This document shows, piece after piece, positions 10,107-19,031 of a stretch of 30,332 nt of DNA. The stretch's first letter is position 1; every line of letters starts with the position of its first letter. Below the pieces are notes generated by a model. That model searched no databases, had not been told where the DNA came from, and saw only the letters and a program-made list of their open reading frames with translations. Made by a program: the position numbers and the translations under genes. Source of the stretch: Cladosporium sp. IMV 00045. Its lineage: Eukaryota; Ascomycota; Dothideomycetes; Cladosporiales; Cladosporiaceae. The stretch lies in the NCBI GenBank assembly GCA_001931905.2, contig MSJI02000421.1, forward strand, positions 1 to 30,332, written 5' to 3'.

Positions 10107-10584
10107 GGTGTAGTGAAGGCACTGTGAGTTATCTGTCGACGATTCTGGCAAGTTCAGAAATGCGAAGTCTCGCAAGTGGTGATGGAGTAGGCCTGCTTTG
10201 TCAAGCCCACTTCAAAAGATTTTCTGACAGTGGAAAAATTGAATCCGAAATGAAGCTGGCTTTCAAGGTAAGTAGGACGCCTTTGTCTGTCAAGGAGAAC
10301 AACGATCTCATTGACAGAAAATCATTCTTTGTTCGCAAGACCTCATTTCAAGATACCCCTGACTCGGAAATTGGTTCAAAGAAAACCATGATTGCCAAAG
10401 CAAATTCGTCTGGTACGCAAGATCCCATGAACGAGACACTCCGCATCGTTTCGAAAGTCAGTTTCTTATATGATACTATCATCGTTACTGACGACTATCA
10501 AAGCTTTCCCGAACCGAGACAGACATTCATCACAACTTACCCATAGCCCACAGTTGGCCCGGAAAACAGATATAGTTTGCAATC
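10107..10584. promoter_or_regulatory. Shared divergent promoter region (protein A / DUF6590-like gene)
   Basis: These 478 bp separate two start codons facing away from each other, so both promoters must lie here. A GTAAGT motif at about 10267 is present on the plus strand, but I cannot place a matching exon. The 140-codon plus frame across this region begins at GTG and has no recognisable motif. No clear TATA box is seen. Confidence 0.5.
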
Positions 10585-11658
10585 ATGGCTGGCGCCCCAA
10601 AGAAGGATGACGCTGCTTCGCCAGAAGGTGTCAAGCAACAGGAACCAATGGGACCTCCTCCAAAGCCGCAAACGGATTCGACTACGGCATCCCCTACGTC
10701 GTCGCGCTCTGGTAGCGTACCTCCCCGAAGGCCTAGAAGTTATAATAAATCCAATCGATTAAACTCTGGCATTTTTGGGCATGCCGGCTCACACGCCTTG
10801 GCAAACAACCTGGCCGCAGCGCGAGCCCCATCCAATGCACCCAAGGGTCCTCGTCCCAAGTCCTTCATCGTACCTCCAGGTCAGACACCACCACCCTACA
10901 ATGCACCCAAAGGACCACGCCCCAAATCTGTTGTGTTGCTTTCAGGACAGACACCATCCAGAGTAGCTTCGGAAATGGACAACCTCGAGCTGAATGGCTC
11001 TCAAAACCCAGACTGGCGCTCGCGCAGACCAAGCCCAACCTACGACCCATCCATGGGCCCGACACAGTCTACAGTGACCAGTCCTCAGCCCATCCCCACC
11101 AAACCCCGTAGCCAATTCTCCAACACGTCCCGCAACTCCCGCATGCCCTTTTCGAGCAAATACTGCAAACTCTCCGGCTTTACACGCCGTGATTTCCGTA
11201 TCGGCGACTTGATCTCCGCCCCCTTCCACGTCGCCAATACGAAACCGAATGTCAACCTTTGCGATGAAAGGCTCACCCTCACAGTCGAAGGTCCCGTCTA
11301 CTCGAAACGCCGCATGCTGGTTGTGCTCTTCATTCACGCGCAGGACCTCTATTGCCTGCCTTTGTTCAGCTTCGGAAACAGGGGGTTGAGCGCCAAGCCT
11401 GTCTGGCTGCGTGACGAGTATGTCTGCATAGCTAACGAGGGAGATGAGAACTTCGTCAACGAGGGTTCGCACAAGATTGTGTGGGTCGAGGCTAGGCGGG
11501 CGGTCAAGGCTAGTACCACGCTGCAGCTGACGGGCGGGATTAGGATTGGGTGCAATGAGGACATTGCATTGGTTGGACGGTTGGCGAGAGAAAGTTATTA
11601 CTATCTTAGGGAGCTTTGGGCGGAGATTGTGGTGGAACCGAGGGAGTATTGGGACTGA
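10585..11658 (+). CDS. DUF6590-like protein with disordered Pro/Ser-rich N-terminus, 357 aa
   Basis: The ATG start is clear and no intron is needed. Residues 1-185 are Pro/Ser/Lys-rich and contain a duplicated 19-residue unit beginning NAPKGPRPKS (84-102 and 106-124). Residues about 200-350 look like one compact alpha/beta domain: FRIGDLISAPFHVANT, then SKRRMLVVLFIHAQDLYCLP, FSFGNRGLSAKP, DEYVCIAN, and a closing VWVEARRAVKASTTLQL. Order and spacing resemble DUF6590, a fungal domain of unknown function. This match is from memory of the family pattern, not a search. No catalytic motif, signal peptide or membrane segment is visible. The gene sits between two genes for related coiled-coil proteins: divergent from A, and convergent with B with about 226 bp between stops. 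The function is unknown. Confidence 0.82.
   Translation: MAGAPKKDDAASPEGVKQQEPMGPPPKPQTDSTTASPTSSRSGSVPPRRPRSYNKSNRLNSGIFGHAGSHALANNLAAARAPSNAPKGPRPKSFIVPPGQTPPPYNAPKGPRPKSVVLLSGQTPSRVASEMDNLELNGSQNPDWRSRRPSPTYDPSMGPTQSTVTSPQPIPTKPRSQFSNTSRNSRMPFSSKYCKLSGFTRRDFRIGDLISAPFHVANTKPNVNLCDERLTLTVEGPVYSKRRMLVVLFIHAQDLYCLPLFSFGNRGLSAKPVWLRDEYVCIANEGDENFVNEGSHKIVWVEARRAVKASTTLQLTGGIRIGCNEDIALVGRLARESYYYLRELWAEIVVEPREYWD
10834..10956 (+). repeat. In-gene direct repeat, period 66 bp, two copies
   Basis: Two copies of a 19-codon unit start at 10834 and 10900. The first ten codons encode the identical NAPKGPRPKS in both copies, yet six of the ten codons differ at the third position. The following residues diverge (FIVPPG against VVLLSG) before GQTP returns. 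Confidence 0.9.
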
Positions 11659-11884
11659 TCTGATTTTTGAGGCATATTGAGGCTGATCACTTGTTTGGGC
11701 ACGTGGAGTGGATGGAAAAGGAAAGCATAATTCGTTCACCTCGTTCATTTCTTCATATATATTTTTTGACAAAACGTAAATGCATTCACTCGCACTCTTC
11801 AATCAACACCGGAAGACTGACTTCCTCCCAATCCAGCGCAACAGACAGATGACAGAGCATGCCACGAGTCAAATCTTCACTCGC

Positions 11885-13141
11885 TCACCACGCTCTTCTC
11901 GCCTGTTCTTGCACACTAAGACTATCACTCTCAAGCACCTCTCCTCCATCATCAATAATACCCTCCGATATCGCCTTTGCATATGCCTGCCATCTCCCCT
12001 CTAACTCATCGCCTGCCCAAGCACCTTCGGGAACGCCATGCATCCATCCCTCGACCTCATCCGCCGGCATGATATGCGGCGCTGCCGACTGTTTCGCGTC
12101 CGCGACAAACCAGCCGTCGATGAGCGTGGGACTCTGCACGTCGTCTTCTTCGAAGTGGACTGTACGGGTGACCTCTTCGTTTTGAGTAACGCTTCCGCGA
12201 GGCTCAAGCATCTTAGCTGTCGTGAAAGCCTCATCGAGTTGAGCGTTCAGATGATTCTGCATAGCCAGCAGCTCTTCACGTTGTGCTTGAAGCGAAGCGG
12301 CGAGATTTTTGCGATGCGCCGTGATCTCTACAAGAAGCGAATTAAGCGTGTCAAGACTGACATTCTCCTGCTGCTCCTCTGAAGCAGCAGAATCACGCAC
12401 CTTCTCCTTTCCCTTCCCAATCTTCCCCCGTGCTATCTCGTCTTGAAGGCAAGCAATATCCATTTCCAAATCGCCCGTGAGACTCAAAATGTGCACGAGC
12501 TTACCCTCCGCAGCTTCGATTTCTCGCTGGGCGCGCAGGACGGTTTTAAATTCATCGCGGATACTCGGGCTGAGGAGGAAAGCGGTGCTTTCGAGACCTT
12601 TGGAGCAGTCGATCACGTGGGAGATTGCGAAGTGAGGGGTTGAGGAGGAGGAGTCTTTTGAGGCGAATTTGGGCGGATGCGGCTGGGTTTGCGAGTTGTT
12701 GTTGAATGTTGGGAAGTCGACGTTCGAGATGCCCAAACCGACAGGCGCATCCTTCTCGGGCACAGGAGGTGGATAGTCAAGCCCGACCATCGCGTAGGCA
12801 CGTCCATCGTTCAGGGCGGAAGTAGGCATCGGAGCGTTGCGTTCAATCACTCGTCGATTGTGCACGTCAATCGTCATTCTGCCGTCGATTTTCAATGAAG
12901 GCAGTGGTTGATTTTCAATCAAAGCATCGATGATCTGCCGTCCCGTATCCTTTGCTACGGAAACCACCACTCTTTCGCTTCCAGGAGGGGAGGCAAGCTC
13001 GTCTGCGCGGAGATTCTTCTTTTCGCTCTGTGAGAGTTGACGGACTTGGATGTTTTGGATCTTGTCGCGGTTACGTTTCTCTCTCATTTGGTCGCGCCAT
13101 CTTGTTGGTCGAGAGGGGTTTTGCTGTTTTTGCAGAGGCAT
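11885..13141 (-). CDS. Uncharacterised coiled-coil protein B, 418 aa, probable paralogue of A
   Basis: The start is a true ATG (MPLQKQQNPSRPTRW) and there is one exon. The N-terminus is basic (RWRDQMREKRNRDK) and could bind nucleic acid or act as a nuclear signal; this is inference. The middle contains a short folded-looking stretch (KIDGRMTIDVHNRRVIE) and a Ser/Pro-rich linker. A coiled coil covers about residues 205-320 and ends LLAMQNHLNAQLDEAFTTAKMLEP, which aligns with LLAVQADVNAHLEEAFIAARLLAP of protein A. Downstream, VEGWMHGVPEG matches VRRWLAKLPED of A, and SDSLSVQEQARRAW near the end matches SDSVSV of A. The order differs slightly, since RWQAYAKA precedes the SDSLSV motif here but its counterpart follows it in A. 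No family name is known to me. Confidence 0.8.
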   Translation of the reverse strand: MPLQKQQNPSRPTRWRDQMREKRNRDKIQNIQVRQLSQSEKKNLRADELASPPGSERVVVSVAKDTGRQIIDALIENQPLPSLKIDGRMTIDVHNRRVIERNAPMPTSALNDGRAYAMVGLDYPPPVPEKDAPVGLGISNVDFPTFNNNSQTQPHPPKFASKDSSSSTPHFAISHVIDCSKGLESTAFLLSPSIRDEFKTVLRAQREIEAAEGKLVHILSLTGDLEMDIACLQDEIARGKIGKGKEKVRDSAASEEQQENVSLDTLNSLLVEITAHRKNLAASLQAQREELLAMQNHLNAQLDEAFTTAKMLEPRGSVTQNEEVTRTVHFEEDDVQSPTLIDGWFVADAKQSAAPHIMPADEVEGWMHGVPEGAWAGDELEGRWQAYAKAISEGIIDDGGEVLESDSLSVQEQARRAW

Positions 13142-15041
13142 GGTGATGTGATTGTCGGATATGTTTGGTTTTTTGCTTGATTGCTTGATGAGAGGGTATG
13201 GGAGTGTTGTGTATAGACCGTCCGACCAGCGGACGTTGCGAAGCTCTACTTCTATTTCCTACATTCTCTGATCGGATGAGACAGTGCATATTTGAATATT
13301 GAGGTGATTCTTCTTTTCTTTGTTCGTCGGCGTCAAAGCAGCTTGCCTCCGAATGCCATTGTATGTCTCAGTACGAACTTGAAGACAAAGACAAACGTTG
13401 CGGGTCGACAAGCAAGACCTACATCGATGCATGTCGTTCACGCGGTCGTCTTGAGACATTTTTCAGCACCTGCGCCCTTTTTGATCATGTCAAGGTAAAT
13501 GAGTTTTTCACGCTCAGCCGGAGTAGGTCAAAACGAACATCTCGTTTGATCCATGGAAGCAATGGTAGGTATTCTTCATAGTCGCGTATTAATCCAGAAG
13601 AAACGGCAACCACTTTGAGGCCAGCATTTGAAATTATCCATACGATCGTTTGCAAGTCTGGACACCCGACTAGATCGAGAACATCAGGGTCATATATTCA
13701 ATCCCACCCGAATGGGCACAACGATTCATGTCCAGCTCCCAAAAGCGGCAATTCAGACAGCCGTTGAGAATTGACGCGGCGGAAGGACGGAAGACAAAGG
13801 CTTTTCGATGCTAGTCGAGCACTTGGGCATAGGGTGACGCTGCTTGATGCCCGCCACTACGGTATCGGAGGGATCGATTGACTTTCCGGCTCCTGGGACG
13901 GTGTCATCAAGAGTTTTAGGCGTGCAAATAGTGGGATGTCGATGTTGTTGTGCTTTACGAGATAGCACTAAGTAGGGCTCATGTAAGTGAAAGGTATATG
14001 TATGCAGGAATTTTTTTCTCGAGGCAGGGCATTGTCACGTTTTGATTGATCGCCCAGGCGTGACGACAAGGGAGCGGGCATATCTCCGGCGAGACCGGCA
14101 GTCGAGATGTCGAGGACTGCTTTGCCTCCTTATACTACTGCTAACGAAGATGGTCGGGGCAGCAAAAGGAGACGAAGAACAAGAAGACTAGGATGGATCC
14201 CTTCACTCCACCCGCGCCGTCGGATCGAAGCCGCCCAAGCGTTCTGGAGCCTCCCGGGCTCCGCTTGAGGTCAATCCAGCCAATCACGTGCTCTCACAGA
14301 CAGTTCGTCTACCTAGGCACTTTGATTGCGCGCGACACTCGGCCGTCTTCGTGCACCGTGAGCAGGACGCCACTACCGTCCACTACCATCTCCAGTGCCC
14401 AGCTACAGCAGCAGAGCAGCAGCACCACCAACTGCTGTCCTGCCACTTTCGGCCGTGTCTTGTTTTCTTTTTGTTCTCGCCTGCAGGGCCTCTGGCCACA
14501 GTCGCTAACCATCCGCATTGCAGGGCGCCGCATACTACTCCCACAGCAGCATCTGTGGTCGCACTGCTGCTGCAGCCATTCCTTCTCTCCAATATCATTT
14601 CTCCTTTCTCTTCCAGCAGCAAGCATCCCTCGTCGCCTCCACTCGGTGACGTTCTGCACCGGCCGCCCCAGCAGCAGTGTTGATTGCGAGCCTCGGACTG
14701 CCTGCATCACAATAATTAAACAAGCCCTATCACCATACCGCTGTCACAGTTTCAGGCGCTTCTCTCACCTCACCACCACTTATAACGAACACTATTTCCT
14801 TAACTTTCGCCACATCAACCACCGGGCAACGCGATACTCCCAGCTCCCTGAGCTTGCAGCGAGACGAGACATTCGCGGGGCCAGCCTATATCGCTCGCCT
14901 ACTAATCGGCCGTTATCCACTCATTGTCCTTCCCGACTGTGAAACCTGCATATTGCCAGTGCGCGGGGGAGAGCGAATGCGGTAATATTACACCGCAACG
15001 TCGGAACCGAGAACAACAGCGTGCTCCGGCCTGCAATAATA
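13142..15041. promoter_or_regulatory. 1.9 kb region between protein B and teaR: promoters and probable long teaR leader
   Basis: The left part holds the protein B promoter. The right part, from about 14190, is C/T- and CAG-rich and probably forms the teaR promoter and leader. A 249-codon frame runs from ATG 14193 to TGA 14942 in the same phase as teaR, and the phase stays open from that TGA to the teaR ATG at 15042. Its product is Ser/Thr/Arg/Cys/His-rich with no known motif, so I do not call it a gene. Several CACGTG cores are present, for example in AATCACGTGCTC at about 14282. No RNA gene or repeat element is seen in 13300-14190. Confidence 0.5.
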
Positions 15042-16619
15042 ATGTCTGCGATTGCTGCCGAGTGGAGCCATGCTGTGCCGCTGGATCACGCCCAGCACGA
15101 GAACGAGCACCCGCGAGCTGCTAGTGGCACCCGTGCAACCAACTACGCACACCAGGACTATGTGCACGGAAGCGTAGGGAAACGACCCAGCAACTCCAAC
15201 ATGCGCGGAGACGGCGACGGCCAACGGTCAAGACGACCCTCGGCCCCTTCAAGCCATTCGTCGGTCCCACGCAAACGCTCAGCGAACCCTCTTCGACAGC
15301 AGCAAAAACCCATGGACGAACCAGACGAAGGCTGGATACACCGCGACAAGCTGAGGGAGATTGAGATTCAGGAGATGGAGCAAGCTGGTATGCGCATTCG
15401 TCAGCCGCGCCGCTCTGGTAGTGCCGGACCAGGTGCGAGTCAACGTTCTAGTAGCAGGTCAATGAGCAGGAATGGGGTTCGCCGAGCAACCAGCAGGGAA
15501 CAGTTGAACGAGTCGCCAGTCGATGATGCTGGATATGGGGAATTCAAGCGGAAGAGGGTGTCTACCATACCCGCCGCAGACGCATCTGAAGAGCAGGAAG
15601 CCGAGTATGATCACAGGAACGATTCTGAGTTGCGGACATTAGAAGAGCTGGCAGCACCTAGCTACAGACAGCACAGTGGCCGGCCGAGTACATCAAGAAT
15701 ACCTATCTCGAAAGTGAGCCCGGTGCCGGTACCTCACTCGATGGTCGATCGCGATTCTCCTCTGCCGCGAAGCAGGCACGGTAGCAACGGCGCCTGGAGC
15801 GGCAATTGGGATGAGTTACAGTACGCCAGAAGAGCGAGGAGTGGTAGTGTGGGCAGCCAGGTTCTTCTGGACGACGATGGATACCGAACACCTTCAAGAC
15901 CGGCGAGCTCGCACTTGCGTACCTCGCCTGAAGACAGGACTGGCCTTTCACATTCCCCACCAAAAGCCCGAGTACCCAACAAGGAAGCTCCCATTTCTGG
16001 CGCTCGCAAAGCATCCGGCGCACCTTCAGTCTCTACCAACGCGAACAAGGCCCGTACTCGTTCAGGAACAGCAGGAGGACGCCCTCCATCCAGCGGCGGA
16101 CCGAAGCATCCAATCAATAGACCAGAAGGCGAAGCTCCCTGGATCGCAAACATGTACAAACCCGACCCCAGACTTCCGCCCGACCAGCAAATGCTCCCCA
16201 CCCACGCAAAACGCATGGCGCAAGAGCAGTGGGATCCTGAAAGTCCACCCAAAGAAGAACAAAACATCAATCCAGGTGCTGACACCCAACGACCTGACCT
16301 CGAACAACCACGCCCGAGCCCGAAGCCCACGTCCCCAACCAAAGAACTGCACTCCCCCAACCCACAAGACGGCTCCAGCTGGCCCCTCTCACCCGACCCG
16401 CGCAGCGATACAGGAAGTCGACCTGGCACCAGCGGCGGCTACCGTATCACTCCCACCATTTCAACACACCCGACTCTGCCGCGCAACCCGACTTCGGAGA
16501 AGGTCGATACGATGCCTCATAATCCCACGCCTCGCGTCCCTGACTTTGACAAGGAAGAGGAAGAGGAGGCCGGGCCGAAGCAGAAGAAGAAGGGATGCAT
16601 GGGCTGCGTTGTTATGTGA
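15042..16619 (+). CDS. teaR: TeaR/Mod5-type prenylated cell-end anchor protein, 525 aa
   Basis: TeaR (Mod5 in fission yeast) anchors the Kelch protein TeaA/Tea1 at the cortex of growing tips, linking microtubule delivery to polarity. What I see: a disordered Ser/Arg/Pro-rich protein with WIHRDKLREIE at 98-108 and the block WIANMYKPDPRLPP...MLPTHAKRMAQEQW at about 367-397, both of which I recognise from TeaR sequences. An acidic stretch (EEEEE) and a basic KQKKK precede the C-terminal CMGCVVM. The last four residues CVVM form a CaaX box, and X = Met predicts farnesylation. The second cysteine three residues upstream could be palmitoylated. The length, 525 aa, is close to the family (522 aa for Mod5 from memory). 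The open frame starts upstream at GTG 15021; the first ATG is 15042. Single exon. Confidence 0.87.
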   Translation: MSAIAAEWSHAVPLDHAQHENEHPRAASGTRATNYAHQDYVHGSVGKRPSNSNMRGDGDGQRSRRPSAPSSHSSVPRKRSANPLRQQQKPMDEPDEGWIHRDKLREIEIQEMEQAGMRIRQPRRSGSAGPGASQRSSSRSMSRNGVRRATSREQLNESPVDDAGYGEFKRKRVSTIPAADASEEQEAEYDHRNDSELRTLEELAAPSYRQHSGRPSTSRIPISKVSPVPVPHSMVDRDSPLPRSRHGSNGAWSGNWDELQYARRARSGSVGSQVLLDDDGYRTPSRPASSHLRTSPEDRTGLSHSPPKARVPNKEAPISGARKASGAPSVSTNANKARTRSGTAGGRPPSSGGPKHPINRPEGEAPWIANMYKPDPRLPPDQQMLPTHAKRMAQEQWDPESPPKEEQNINPGADTQRPDLEQPRPSPKPTSPTKELHSPNPQDGSSWPLSPDPRSDTGSRPGTSGGYRITPTISTHPTLPRNPTSEKVDTMPHNPTPRVPDFDKEEEEEAGPKQKKKGCMGCVVM

Positions 16620-17638
16620 TGAGGTGGGGTGGGATGTTAAGGTCGTTCGAAGTTTCCTGCGTGCTCGAAGGGACTTGACTTCAGGATGCACACCTACGTG
16701 GAAAAGCAGTCGAGGCCGACCGATTGCTGCGGAATCTTTCTTTTACCTTTTCTTTTACCCCCAATTTCCTTTTTCTTTTGCTTTGATTTTCAAGAACCTC
16801 GATACCACGGCTGGTCCCTTTTGTTTTTGTTTTTGTTTTTGTTTCTTCCGAACGAAGGGGAGAAGAAACCTCTCTAACCCAACATAGCTAATCCCTCACA
16901 CCCAAAATCCTGCATTTTCTATTTTTCTTAGCGTTCCAGCGAGTCTTTTCTTTTCGTCAATTCATCAAAACATGTCAAGAGCTGCTTTTGGTGGCTGTTC
17001 AAGTTTACTTGCTTGCGGTTCCTTACTTTGTTGATTACCTGCAATTGATGTCAGGACGTGATGCGGCATTCGGCGAGGTTTGATACTTGAGTCTGTCAAC
17101 TGAGCGAATTTGAGGTTTTTGCGTTTTCTTCTTCCTTTCTCTCTAGCGATTGAATTCTTGATCATGATTTCCTTGGGCGAAACATTGGTTGTTGAAGACG
17201 ATTGCATGGTAGATGTACACGTGTATTTCATTACTGCTACCGCGAAATGCACTATCAGAAGCTCGATTCCAAAATCCCACTCACTTTGTCCGTTGACTGC
17301 GAGGCAGTATCATACATCTAGTACTTTCACTCGATCTCAAGTGATGTTGAGCGAGTGAATGCACGTGATCGTCTACATCCATCGCATAGTTTGCAGCTCA
17401 TGACAGTGGAGCTGTCCCATCATTTGGTCACAAACTATCACGCCAGTGAAGTCTGCCAGCAAAAGCCTTGGCAAAAGCACACTGAAAGCTCGGACCACCT
17501 GCAAATCAGCGCGCCCGCTGTGCCTGCCCGGGCTACTTTGATACAAGCAAAAGTTGTCTTTGATCCCAAATTCATCAATCATCCACAACCGGCTCTTCGA
17601 GGATCTTCGACACTAACAAACAGTCAATTGATATCAAA
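16620..17638. promoter_or_regulatory. teaR 3' flank and RPS12 upstream region
   Basis: The left half is T-rich and includes a (TTTTTG)n run at 16820-16842, typical of a fungal 3' untranslated region. The right half must hold the RPS12 promoter. The palindrome TACACGTGTA lies at 17216-17225, about 415 bp before the RPS12 ATG. The leader just before the ATG contains CTAACAAACAG (17613-17623), which looks like a branch point plus acceptor and could mark a further 5' UTR intron. No gene is supported. Confidence 0.5.
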
Positions 17639-18394
17639 ATGGTAGGTTGACCCTCCTTCCTGTTTCTGGTCTTTGGCTGCGCGATGGCAATGGGTGGTGT
17701 GCTGGAGATGGAAGATGGGATGTGAGGAGGACGTCAGGAGTGAAGAATTGGATGCTGGTGAGGAAAAGGAGGAGGAGATATTGCCGCCATTGCCATGCGA
17801 CAGAGGGACCAGGCGCCATTTGCACATTATACAGACACACAAGCTAACACCTTCCCCTTTCACAGTCGGACGGAGAAGAGGTTCCCCAGCAGGAGGTCGA
17901 GGCCGCCGAGGAGGTCGAGGTGCCGGCTGACAACGCCGGCGGCAGCATGTCTGTCCTCGACGCCCTCAAGGGTGTGCTCAAGATCTCCCTCATCCACGAC
18001 GGTCTCGCCCGCGGTCTCCGTGAGGCCTCCAAGGCCCTCGACCGCCGCCAGGCCCACATGTGCGTCCTCAACGAGGCTTGCGAGGAGGAGGCCTACAAGA
18101 AGCTCGTCGTCGCTCTCTGCGGCGAGCACAAGATCCCTCTGATTAAGGTCCCCGACGGCAAGCAGCTCGGCGAGTGGGCTGGTCTCTGTAAGTCCTTGCC
18201 CCAACAACTCCAATTCTTTACAAGCCTCTCTTGCTGCGACGGATCGCTGACTTTTCTTTTCCCTTACAGGCCAGATTGACCGCGAGGGCAACGCCCGCAA
18301 GGTCGTCAACTGCTCTTGCGTCGTCGTCAAGGACTGGGGTGAGGAGTCCCAGGAGCGCAGCATCCTGCTCAACTACTTCCAGACCGAGCAGTAA
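17639..18394 (+). CDS. RPS12: 40S ribosomal protein S12 (eS12), three exons, 149 aa
   Basis: This is a component of the small ribosomal subunit. Exons are 17639-17641, 17866-18187 and 18270-18394, giving 450 nt and 149 aa, close to yeast Rps12 (143). The acidic N-terminus ([20 protein letters not shown]) is followed by the conserved core: [73 protein letters not shown], then [24 protein letters not shown] across the second junction. Exon 1 codes for the initiator methionine only; the 224-nt intron follows the ATG directly. Codon use in exons 2 and 3 is strongly biased to GTC, CTC, AAG and CGC, as expected for a highly expressed gene. It is convergent with GID4. Confidence 0.96.
17642..17865 (+). 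other. RPS12 intron 1 (224 nt), directly after the start codon
   Basis: The donor is GTAGGT, a CTAAC branch point lies at about 17843 and the acceptor is TTTCACAG. It is three times longer than the other introns here. I looked for C/D-box snoRNA signatures (a paired ATGATGA and CTGA) and saw none that convinced me. Confidence 0.88.
18188..18269 (+). other. RPS12 intron 2 (82 nt)
   Basis: The donor is GTAAGT and the acceptor CCTTACAG. A GCTGAC branch-like sequence lies about 24 nt before the end. Splicing restores AGLC-QIDREGN of the family. Confidence 0.93.
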
Positions 18395-19031
18395 GCGTCT
18401 CGACCGCACCTGGCGATCAAGCAAGCACACAGTCTGGAGTTTCGCAGCTGCTCCTATCACACGACTTTTCCATCACGGCAATTGCGTGCAAAACCTGCGA
18501 TTGGCATTCTTTTCGGAGACGGATATCACCAAAAGCACACAGTCATTAGTGGGGCGTATTTGGTATGGTGGAGAGTTGTTGGGCGGATGCTGCAAGGAGG
18601 AGGGGAATTCATTCCTGTTTCTTCTTTGGCGGTAGTGTACAGTTCATGTATGCTCGCCGGTTACCTGGCTGGAGCTAGCTTGAAAGCAAAACCATGGGGA
18701 ATCTGCGGACAACTCAACACAAAACATCTCGTCTTCCCTCTCATCTGTGTTTGTGATATTGCTTGTGAATACTTTAGAGGACTGGCAATTGGCCGCATCC
18801 TTGCCGGACTGATTTTAGTAAACGCGAAGTTCATGTGTAAATGCAGCTTCATTGAAGAAAGTCGTTATATCGCGCTATGAGTACACATGCAAAAAGCTTT
18901 CAAAGGCGATTCATTACCTTATCCAGGATCAAAGAACAATACAGCCAGCAGACGGAGTCATATCCCACTCACTACCGCCAGCAGGAATATTCCTTTCATC
19001 AGACCCCAAACCAACCTCAATCTCAACCCCA
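18395..19031. other. Convergent 3' region between RPS12 and GID4
   Basis: These 637 bp separate two stop codons facing each other and should hold both 3' untranslated regions. A 132-codon plus frame (18482-18880) starts at TTG and has no family features. A near copy of a CCGCCCGCCCG run lies at about 19050, just inside GID4. No hairpin terminator or repeat is obvious. Confidence 0.5.

Noticed and set aside
10124..10546. 140-codon plus-strand frame between protein A and the DUF6590-like gene
   Set aside because: It starts at GTG, overlaps the start of protein A and has no motif. The region fits a divergent promoter better.
15811..16887. 358-codon plus-strand frame overlapping teaR
   Set aside because: It overlaps the teaR reading frame, which has clear family blocks and a CaaX end. 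This frame is a shadow with Pro/Arg/Thr-rich content.
17642..17865. Possible snoRNA in the RPS12 intron
   Set aside because: No convincing C and D boxes or H/ACA hairpin pair. The length alone is not evidence.
18482..18880. 132-codon plus-strand frame after RPS12, with hydrophobic stretches
   Set aside because: TTG start, no ATG near the beginning and no motif. It lies in the convergent 3' region.
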